From assembly GCA_903889815.1 (NCBI GenBank), contig CAISYX010000128.1, positions 1 through 8,325 on the forward strand: 8,325 bases of DNA, read 5' to 3'. The DNA comes from an uncultured Gammaproteobacteria bacterium. Its GTDB lineage: Bacteria > Pseudomonadota > Gammaproteobacteria > Pseudomonadales > Pseudohongiellaceae. Under the pieces are notes generated by a model. It had not been told where the DNA came from. It was given only the letters and a program-made list of their open reading frames with translations, and did no database searches. This document shows positions 1 through 5,526 of the stretch, in pieces (the first letter of the stretch is position 1; each line of letters opens with the position of its first letter). Position numbers and translations under genes: made by a program.

Positions 1-45
1 CCGCGAATAGTCGAGATCATCCGCATGCTGCGGCACAAGCACTGA
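1..45 (+). CDS. C-terminal tail of an unidentified gene (partial)
   Basis: The first 45 bases read without a stop as PRIVEIIRMLRHKH followed by TGA at 43-45, and the transporter gene begins 40 bases later. The reading frame, stop position and short gap look like the end of an upstream gene in the same direction, possibly in the same operon. Fourteen residues are too few to assign a family. A basic, helical tail is all that can be seen. The chance that a 14-codon open frame is accidental is not negligible. Confidence 0.4.
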   Translation, partial: PRIVEIIRMLRHKH

Positions 46-85
46 CGGCACCTGCCGCCCCCTTTTTCTCTCTGGAGATTCCGCC

Positions 86-1141
86 ATGCGTAACCTGCTC
101 GAACGACGGACTTTCCTGATCCTTCTGGGCGTCATCACGCTGCTGTTTGCCCTGGTGCTGCGACCGTTCTGGAGCGCCATCTTCTGGGCCATCGTCGTCA
201 CGGTGCTGTTCTCTCCCGTGCAGTCCCGCCTGCGCGATCGCATGCCCTACAACCGCACGCTGGTGGCGCTGATCACGCTGCTGTCCCTGTCCATCATCGT
301 GATCATTCCGGTGCTGGCCCTGCTATCCACCTTCATTCAGCAGGGTGCGAATTTCTACAGCCTGATCGAATCCCAGGAAATTCAGCCAGCGGCGTTCATC
401 GACCGCATCGTGTCAGCCATTCCGTTCCTGCCCGACCTGATGGAGCGCGTGGGCGTCAATACCGACAGCATTCGCGGCTATCTGGCCAGCTCGGCCACCG
501 GCATCAGCGAAATCATCGCCCAGCAGGCCCTTGCCCTAGGGCGCAACACCGTCAACTTCACCGTCAAGCTGGTGCTGATGTTGTACCTGACGTTCTTTCT
601 GTTGCGCGATGGCGACCGTCTGTTAGCACTGATGAAGACGGCAGTGCCGTTGAGCGATTCCCGCAAACTGCTGCTGTTCCGCAAGTTCGTGGAAGTGACC
701 CGCGCCACGGTGAAAGGCAATCTGCTGGTGGCGATCGTGCAGGGTGCGCTCGGCGGAGTGATCTTCTGGCTGCTGGACATTCCCGCGCCGGTCCTGTGGG
801 CCGTGGTCATGGCCTTCCTGTCGATGATCCCCGCCGTTGGCGCTGCCCTGGTCTGGGTTCCGGTGGCCTTGTATCTGTATGCGACCGGCGCGTGGTTCGA
901 AGCGTCCGTTCTGGTGGCTTATGGCGCGCTCATCATCGGTCTGGCAGACAACGTGCTGCGCCCCATTCTGGTTGGCCGCGACACCAAATTGCCGGACTAC
1001 ATCGTGCTCTTCTCCACCATGGGGGGCATCGCCATGCTCGGCATCAACGGCTTCGTCATCGGCCCACTGATTGCCGCCTTGTTCCTGTCGTTCTGGAACA
1101 TCTTCATCACGGACAACGACCCGGCGCTGGCAGACGGATGA
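86..1141 (+). CDS. AI-2E family (PerM/UPF0118) membrane transporter
   Basis: This 351-residue polytopic inner-membrane protein belongs to the AI-2E/PerM family, whose members are usually about 350-370 residues. Substrates in the family are diverse and mostly uncertain: autoinducer-2 export for TqsA, Na+/H+ antiport for some others. Hydrophobic helices lie at about residues 8-48, 58-80, 160-175, 218-262 and 267-335, with a soluble stretch at about 85-155 between the two halves. Family signatures are visible: YLTFFLLRDG (167-176), GNLLVAIVQG (from G211), IPAVGAALVW (from I248), and DNVLRP (288-293) followed by a glycine-rich run ending in GPL (326-328). The ATG at 86 is preceded by GGAG at 74-77. 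Its stop overlaps the ATG of the following kinase gene by four bases, so the two are probably translationally coupled. The family is confident; the substrate is not predictable. Confidence 0.93.
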   Translation: MRNLLERRTFLILLGVITLLFALVLRPFWSAIFWAIVVTVLFSPVQSRLRDRMPYNRTLVALITLLSLSIIVIIPVLALLSTFIQQGANFYSLIESQEIQPAAFIDRIVSAIPFLPDLMERVGVNTDSIRGYLASSATGISEIIAQQALALGRNTVNFTVKLVLMLYLTFFLLRDGDRLLALMKTAVPLSDSRKLLLFRKFVEVTRATVKGNLLVAIVQGALGGVIFWLLDIPAPVLWAVVMAFLSMIPAVGAALVWVPVALYLYATGAWFEASVLVAYGALIIGLADNVLRPILVGRDTKLPDYIVLFSTMGGIAMLGINGFVIGPLIAALFLSFWNIFITDNDPALADG

Positions 1142-2571
1142 CCCGGGGGGCCACACTTGCATGGCTGGCAGCCGCACTGCTTGCTTGCACGGCGTCCGCG
1201 CTCGGCACCGAGGCGGTGTTCACCGACCATCACGCGCAGCTGCGACTGCTTGACCAGCGCCAGCTGCTGTTCCATGACCTGCCCCAGTGGACGGTCGTCC
1301 TCAATCTGGTGGCCGCCCTCACACTGCTGGCCCTGTGGCGCGTGCGGGCAAATATTCCCCACTACCTCTGGCTGCTTGGAACAAGCCTGTGCGGCAATGG
1401 CTGGTTTCTGCAGGCGTTCGACGTCTTGCCCCCCTCCAGGCTGCTGCCTGATGTGCTTATCACGGCATGGTTCTATTGTCTTGCCCGCATCCTTCACCCC
1501 GGCTTGCCAGAGCGGCAGCAGCGCGTGCTGAGTCTGGTGGCGCTCGCTGCGCTGCTGGGTTTCGGACTGGCGGCCATGCTTGCTCTGCCCGTGCTGCACG
1601 AAGCCATAGCCGCTGCCTGCGGCCTGGCCCTGTGGCTGGCCAGCAGCCGGCAACTGGGGGAGGGACTGCGGCGACAATCGTCGGCACAGACGGCCTTGAC
1701 CCTGGGCGTCTGGCTCATGGCCTTGAGCGTGCTCGTGGACACCTTGCTGGTGCTGACCAATGTCCATTTGGCCCGGCACCCGGACAATGTCCTGCAGACG
1801 GCAACGGTGGCACAGATGACAGGCGTGTTGCTGGCTTTGTACTTCCTGGTGGCGAGCCACGGCGACAATCTTCAGCAGCTCGCGGCCCTCAATACGTCCC
1901 TCGACCAGCGCGTGCAGGAAGCCGAAGCGGAATTCGCCAGCCGTTATGCCATGCTCACGCACGACGCCCTGGACGCCGCTGCGCTGCGCGAGCGCAAGAC
2001 CATCTATCAGTCCATTCACGAAGATCTCAGTGACAAACTGCTGCAGCTGATCTACTCGGCCAGCAATCCTGCAAGCGCTGATCTGGCGCGCGCAGCGCTG
2101 GCAGAGCTGCGCGACTCCCGCAAGCTGCATCCCGAGCAGGCCCCTGCGCTGCAGGATGTGCTGGCGGATGCCTTCGCCGAAGCCCAGACGCGCTGTGAGC
2201 AGACCGGGCTGGTGCTGGACTGGCAGCTGCAAGGTACCCTGCAGCACTGGACGCTGATGGCGCGTCAGGAATCTGCCCTGCTGCGCACCTTGCGCGAAGC
2301 CCTGAGCAATCTTCTCAAGCACGCGCAGGCACGACGCGTGAGCGTGACGGCAATGGTCAGCATGGCCGATACCGGGCCAAGGCTGCTCTACGTCGTGGCA
2401 GACGATGGCCGTGGCATTGCCCCGTCCCATCGCCCGGGCCGCGGTCTGGTGAACATGCGCAACCGCATGCTGGAGTTGGGCGGCACTGTCACCATCGGGG
2501 CTGGCGAGAGCGGTGGCACCCGCCTGCAGTTCACACTGCCGCTGCGTCACGGCGAGGAGGGGCAGCGATGA
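1138..2571 (+). CDS. Seven-helix membrane sensor histidine kinase (HisKA_3/NarX-type), catalytically complete
   Basis: This is a 477-residue two-component sensor kinase, expected to autophosphorylate and pass phosphate to a response regulator, probably of the LuxR/NarL type that usually pairs with HisKA_3 kinases. The start is taken at 1138 because it gives an ATGA overlap with the transporter and a signal-peptide-like N terminus (residues 1-22); the frame stays open further upstream. Seven hydrophobic helices follow at about 51-69, 76-94, 102-119, 130-150, 152-170, 185-208 and 223-240, with almost no periplasmic domain. A probable coiled coil lies at about 243-290. The dimerisation helix carries IHEDLSDKLLQ with H294 as the phospho-acceptor. 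The ATPase domain is intact: N box REALSNLLKH (386-395, N391), D box DDGRGI (422-427) and G2 box GRGLVNMR (434-441). No clear Shine-Dalgarno precedes the start, which suits coupled re-initiation. The signal is unknown and no response regulator is nearby. Confidence 0.9.
   Translation: MTRGATLAWLAAALLACTASALGTEAVFTDHHAQLRLLDQRQLLFHDLPQWTVVLNLVAALTLLALWRVRANIPHYLWLLGTSLCGNGWFLQAFDVLPPSRLLPDVLITAWFYCLARILHPGLPERQQRVLSLVALAALLGFGLAAMLALPVLHEAIAAACGLALWLASSRQLGEGLRRQSSAQTALTLGVWLMALSVLVDTLLVLTNVHLARHPDNVLQTATVAQMTGVLLALYFLVASHGDNLQQLAALNTSLDQRVQEAEAEFASRYAMLTHDALDAAALRERKTIYQSIHEDLSDKLLQLIYSASNPASADLARAALAELRDSRKLHPEQAPALQDVLADAFAEAQTRCEQTGLVLDWQLQGTLQHWTLMARQESALLRTLREALSNLLKHAQARRVSVTAMVSMADTGPRLLYVVADDGRGIAPSHRPGRGLVNMRNRMLELGGTVTIGAGESGGTRLQFTLPLRHGEEGQR
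2552..2562 (+). promoter_or_regulatory. Strong ribosome binding site for the second kinase
   Basis: A purine-rich GAGGAGGGG run ends five bases before the ATG at 2568. It lies inside the last codons of the first kinase gene. It supports the start at 2568 over the internal ATG at 2607 and suggests the second kinase is made at least as efficiently as the first. Confidence 0.65.
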
Positions 2572-4424
2572 GTCTGTTGTTGCGCTGCGTACTGCTGTGG
2601 CGAGCTATGCCCGCGCTGCTGTCGACTCTGGTGCTGGGCTTGCTGTTCCTGGGTGCCCCACAGGCGCGTGCCGACTACGACTTCATCACCCAGGCGGAAG
2701 TGCTGGTGGTTCAGGGCGCCACACCGCCCACGACGCAGGAAGGCTGGCGGCCGGTGCATCTGCCCCGCTCGTGGTCCCGCGACGCGCTGCATCCGCAAGA
2801 CTCCCGCGAGGCCTGGTACCGCGTGCCACTGCCCGCCGACACGCTGGCACGGGGCTGGACACAGGTGCTGATGCTGCGGCACATGATGAATCTGGAACTG
2901 TGGGTCGACAACGTCTACGTTGGCAGCGGCGGGCCTGTGTCGCAACCCGTCGAGGCGCGCCTGCAGCGCAACTGGAACCGGCCGGTGTTGTGGACGCTCC
3001 CCGCGTCGGCACTGGCGGGAGAAGGGCAGCAGTATCTGTATGCCCGCCTGATTTCGGAACCGGCCTTTGGCGTGATGAGTCCGGTGATTCTCGGCACCGC
3101 GGAGTCGCTGCAACCGTGGTACAGCCTGAGCTATTTCGTGCAGATCACCCTGGTGAAGATCAGTCTGATGGCCCTGTTGTTCATCGGCAGCCTCAGCCTG
3201 TTCGTGTGGCTGCGTACGCGCCAGAGCCAGTGGTGGCTGATGGGCATCATGAGCGTGGCCTGGGCCCTGCCGCTGCTCTACATCGTGTTGCCGGTGCTGC
3301 CCGTGGGCGAGTTCATGGCGCTGCGGTTCATTCACTGGGGCGTGGTGACCGGGGCCACCAGCCTGCTGGCCTTCACCGCCATGTTCTATCTGCACAGTCG
3401 CGATTCGCGACTGCGGCTGCTGGTCGTGATTCCCCTTCTGCATGGCGCCCTGATCAGTGTGGTGCCAGATCGCTACGTGGTGGACATCGGCAATGCCGGG
3501 CAACTGCTCTGCCAGATGCTGTTTGTGGTGCTGGTGGTCAAGCTGCTGCGCGGGCCGCGCACGGCGCAGACGTGGAGCGTGGCCATCGGCTTGATCATCA
3601 TGCTGCTGGCTGCGCTGCACGACGTCACACTGTTTGCCGACATCTACCCCGAGCGCTGGCGCTGGGACACGCCAGTGTCCTACATCACGCCGCCAGGCAT
3701 GCTGATGATTCTGGCGTGGCATGGCATCAGCGCATTCCTGCAGGCCTCTGCGGGGCTGGCGCAACTGAACGCCCAGCTTCAGCAACGCCTGGCGGCAAGC
3801 GAGGAGCGCATCCGACTGGTCTATGCAGAACAGGAGTCTCTGGAACGGCAGATCAGAATCGATGCCGAGCGGGAGCTGGTGTACCGCGATCTGCACGATG
3901 ATCTCGGCGCACGCCTGCTGTCGCTCATCTATCAAAGTGAAAGGGGGGCAGCACAGGACCTGGCGCGCACCGCACTGCAGGACCTGCGCGATATTGTGAG
4001 CCGGGTATTGGCGACCGAGCAGAGTGTGGCCGCGGTACTGGCTGACTGCATGGCAGAGCAACTGGCACGAGCCACGGCACTGGGCAAGGATCTGGATTGG
4101 GACCTGGCGCCAGCACTGGACCATTTGGCTTGCGACAGCCGGCACATGCTGGGCCTGCGCCTGCTGTTGCGCGAACTGGTGGGCAGTGCGCTGCGCTCAC
4201 CAGGGCTGCTGGCTTTGCGGGCGGATTGCCAGTGGGACACCGCGCGCGCCACGCTGACAGTGCAGCTGACCCTGCACAGAGCGGCGGGGGGCAACTCAGG
4301 CGAGTTCGCACGCCTGCCCGTGTTGCAGAAGCGCCTGCACGCCCTCGATGCCCGACTCGATCAGCACGGCGAGGGGCTGCAGCTGCAAGTGCCGTTTGCG
4401 GCCGCTGCACGCCTTACGGCTTGA
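2568..4424 (+). CDS. 7TMR-DISM-like sensor histidine kinase paralogue with degenerate ATPase domain
   Basis: This 618-residue membrane protein is a paralogue of the preceding kinase. A signal peptide (residues 1-35, ending QARA) precedes a periplasmic beta-sandwich domain at about 36-185. Its WYRVPLP, LELWVDNVYVG and VLWTLPASALAG segments resemble 7TMR-DISMED2 or galactose-binding/GH2-type jelly rolls. Seven helices follow at about 191-216, 223-243, 249-277, 283-300, 305-325, 335-355 and 366-390, then a coiled-coil linker. The HisKA_3 helix has LHDDLGARLLSLIYQ with H443. The expected ATPase domain is eroded: where the neighbour has REALSNLLKH this has RELVGSALRS (535-544), losing the N-box Asn and His. 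No DxGxG or GxGL motif occurs in the last 80 residues. It may therefore be a pseudokinase, a phosphatase or phosphotransfer partner, or a heterodimer subunit. The ATGA overlap with the upstream gene supports coupled expression. The 3' end overlaps the convergent cupin gene by 11 bases. Confidence 0.85.
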   Translation: MSLLLRCVLLWRAMPALLSTLVLGLLFLGAPQARADYDFITQAEVLVVQGATPPTTQEGWRPVHLPRSWSRDALHPQDSREAWYRVPLPADTLARGWTQVLMLRHMMNLELWVDNVYVGSGGPVSQPVEARLQRNWNRPVLWTLPASALAGEGQQYLYARLISEPAFGVMSPVILGTAESLQPWYSLSYFVQITLVKISLMALLFIGSLSLFVWLRTRQSQWWLMGIMSVAWALPLLYIVLPVLPVGEFMALRFIHWGVVTGATSLLAFTAMFYLHSRDSRLRLLVVIPLLHGALISVVPDRYVVDIGNAGQLLCQMLFVVLVVKLLRGPRTAQTWSVAIGLIIMLLAALHDVTLFADIYPERWRWDTPVSYITPPGMLMILAWHGISAFLQASAGLAQLNAQLQQRLAASEERIRLVYAEQESLERQIRIDAERELVYRDLHDDLGARLLSLIYQSERGAAQDLARTALQDLRDIVSRVLATEQSVAAVLADCMAEQLARATALGKDLDWDLAPALDHLACDSRHMLGLRLLLRELVGSALRSPGLLALRADCQWDTARATLTVQLTLHRAAGGNSGEFARLPVLQKRLHALDARLDQHGEGLQLQVPFAAAARLTA

Positions 4425-4722
4425 ACCAGAACTCCACTTCGTCGGTGGGCACGTCGAAGCGTGCCGCGTGTTCCACATGGGCGGCCACGTGGTACCAGTC
4501 GCCCACGCCATGGCGCGTGGTCACGCCGTTCTGCGTCAGGATGAGTTCGCCGCGGGTAATGACGCCGTAGTTGTCGGTGTCGTGCGTGTGCGCAGGAATG
4601 CTCGTGCCTGCTGCATAGGAAGCAAACAGGACATCCGCCCCCTTGGCCTCAAGCTTGTAGGCATCGAAACGGCCGTCAAAGAGAGGCAGCTGGCGGATGC
4701 GGTCGGGGTACTGGCCGGACAT
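4414..4722 (-). CDS. Small single-domain cupin protein
   Basis: This 102-residue cytoplasmic protein is a single cupin barrel. Motif 1 reads G39 TSIPA H45-T-H47 DTD N51 YGVITR G58, with Asn at the position where the cupin consensus has Glu. Motif 2 reads G74-D-W-Y-H-V-A-A-H-V-E-H85, without the usual Pro and Gly. The likely metal ligands are H45, H47 and H85, with N51 or a nearby acidic residue as a possible fourth. Such proteins can be metal-dependent dioxygenases, isomerases or ligand binders; nothing here fixes the reaction. The frame is open upstream to 4803, but the start at 4722 is chosen because AAGGAGATATAC directly precedes it and the upstream residues do not look cupin-like. It is divergent from the TetR/methyltransferase operon, so it may share its control and pathway. 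This link is inference. Confidence 0.85.
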   Translation of the reverse strand: MSGQYPDRIRQLPLFDGRFDAYKLEAKGADVLFASYAAGTSIPAHTHDTDNYGVITRGELILTQNGVTTRHGVGDWYHVAAHVEHAARFDVPTDEVEFWFKP

Positions 4723-4734
4723 GTATATCTCCTT
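4723..4734 (-). promoter_or_regulatory. Near-ideal ribosome binding site of the cupin gene
   Basis: On the minus strand the bases before the start read AAGGAGATATAC. This is an exact AAGGAG Shine-Dalgarno followed by an A/T-rich spacer of six bases. It decides the start codon at 4722 and predicts efficient translation. Confidence 0.8.
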
Positions 4735-4758
4735 GCATGGCAGCAGATCAGGCAAGGC

Positions 4759-4788
4759 ACGATAGCGCGGCAACCTGCTGGTCTGCAA
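4759..4788 (-). promoter_or_regulatory. Weak candidate promoter for the cupin gene
   Basis: On the minus strand TTGCAG (4788-4783) and TATCGT (4764-4759) are separated by 18 bases and would give a leader of about 30 bases. The match to sigma70 hexamers is modest (three and four of six). It is offered as the best candidate seen in the spacer, not as a firm call. Confidence 0.25.
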
Positions 4789-4800
4789 TTCTGAAGAGGT

Positions 4801-4824
4801 CAATCAAGGCCTCGTTTCTGATTG
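4801..4824. repeat. CAATCA-N12-TGATTG inverted repeat in the divergent spacer
   Basis: CAATCA at 4801-4806 and its exact complement TGATTG at 4819-4824 are separated by 12 bases, between the cupin and TetR genes. The spacing fits a dimeric regulator site, but six-base arms can occur by chance. It is a second, weaker operator candidate beside the palindrome at 4831-4858. Confidence 0.3.
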
Positions 4825-4830
4825 GCGAAA

Positions 4831-4858
4831 GCGCTGGGGCATCGCGATGGCGCAGTGC
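4831..4858. promoter_or_regulatory. 28-bp imperfect palindrome, candidate TetR operator
   Basis: The stretch 4831-4858 pairs with its own reverse complement at 11 of 14 positions, around a perfect 10-bp core CATCGCGATG (4840-4849). It ends exactly where the candidate extended -10 of the TetR operon begins its TAGGCT hexamer. TetR repressors commonly bind palindromes of this size in their own promoter, so autoregulation is the natural reading. Binding itself is inferred. Confidence 0.5.
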
Positions 4859-4864
4859 TAGGCT
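4856..4864 (+). promoter_or_regulatory. Candidate extended -10 for the TetR/methyltransferase operon
   Basis: TGCTAGGCT carries the TG-N prefix of an extended -10 and a partial -10 hexamer TAGGCT, about 30 bases before the TetR start. No good -35 lies at 16-18 bases upstream, which is tolerated for extended -10 promoters. Support is weak on sequence alone, but the adjacent palindrome adds some weight. Confidence 0.3.
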
Positions 4865-4893
4865 CTTGCCATCTGCCTCCGGAGTCTCGCGCC

Positions 4894-5526
4894 ATGACGC
4901 ATCTTGCTGAAGTTTCCGTGCCAGCCCTGCCGCCATCGGAGGGAGTTCGCGCCCGTCTGCTCAAGGGCGCCCTTGACTGCTTCCTGACAGACGACTATCA
5001 CCGCGTCACCACCCGGCTGATTGCCGAGCGGGCCGGTGCCAATGTCTCGATGATCCGCTATTACTTCGGCAGCAAGGAGGGCCTGTACGAGGAGATGATC
5101 CGTGAAACGCTCAGCCCGCTGCTGGACGTGCTGGACAGCGCGCTGCTGCACACGCCGGCGGGCTTCGGGGAGTATCTGCAGCTGTACTACGACACCATGA
5201 ACGCACGCCCTGAGTTCCCGCGTCTGATTCTGAAGGTGCTGGCGCTGAATCAGGGGCCGGGCCGGCGCTTCATCCAGCAGTTGCTGGAGCGAGGCCGTAC
5301 GCGGGGCGCGCGGCGGGTAGAGCAGATGAAACGCACTGGCGATGTGGCGCCCGAACTCGACGCGGACATCCTGCGCATGGCCTTCGTCAGCCTGGCCATG
5401 ACGCCGATCCTGCTCAAGGACATCTTCGAAGAACAGATGGAACGGCCGATGGACGAGGCCTTTCTCGCCGCGCTGGCGGCCTTCAATGGCCGCCTGTTCG
5501 CGGCAGGCCTCGGGAGAGACACATGA
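4894..5526 (+). CDS. TetR/AcrR family transcriptional regulator
   Basis: This is a 210-residue DNA-binding regulator with the usual TetR length. The N-terminal helix-turn-helix spans about residues 17-65, with the characteristic TTRLIAERAGANVSMIRYYF (39-58) and GSKEGLYEEM after it. The all-alpha C-terminal part would bind a small ligand and dimerise; its ligand is unknown. The start at 4894 has GGAG at 4881-4884. An in-frame ATG at 4822 is rejected because it would run through the palindrome and the -10, and its extra residues are not TetR-like. The stop overlaps the methyltransferase start as ATGA, so regulator and enzyme are co-expressed. It probably represses its own operon, and perhaps the divergent cupin, through the palindrome at 4831-4858. 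The role is inferred from layout. Confidence 0.92.
   Translation: MTHLAEVSVPALPPSEGVRARLLKGALDCFLTDDYHRVTTRLIAERAGANVSMIRYYFGSKEGLYEEMIRETLSPLLDVLDSALLHTPAGFGEYLQLYYDTMNARPEFPRLILKVLALNQGPGRRFIQQLLERGRTRGARRVEQMKRTGDVAPELDADILRMAFVSLAMTPILLKDIFEEQMERPMDEAFLAALAAFNGRLFAAGLGRDT

Noticed and set aside
46..67. Possible terminator CGGC-ACCT-GCCG followed by a T-run before the transporter
   Set aside because: The stem has only four pairs and the T-run starts five bases after it. It is too weak to call.
796..1137. Upstream extension of the first kinase frame
   Set aside because: The extra 114 codons overlap the conserved C-terminal part of the transporter and read as Arg/His-rich nonsense. The start at 1138 gives an ATGA overlap and a signal-like N terminus.
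997..2550. Long open frame on the minus strand opposite the first kinase
   Set aside because: Its translation is rich in Gln, His, Arg and Gly with no recognisable domain, and it lies entirely opposite the transporter end and a clear kinase. It is a GC-bias shadow.
2547..4145. Long open frame on the minus strand opposite the second kinase
   Set aside because: Low-complexity Gln/His/Arg-rich translation with no domain, opposite a protein with clear signal peptide, helices and H box.
4723..4803. Upstream extension of the cupin gene
   Set aside because: The 27 extra residues do not look cupin-like and pass over the near-perfect AAGGAG ribosome site before 4722.
4822..4893. Upstream extension of the TetR gene
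   Set aside because: It would include the palindrome and candidate -10, and has no ribosome site. The ATG at 4894 has GGAG at a good distance.
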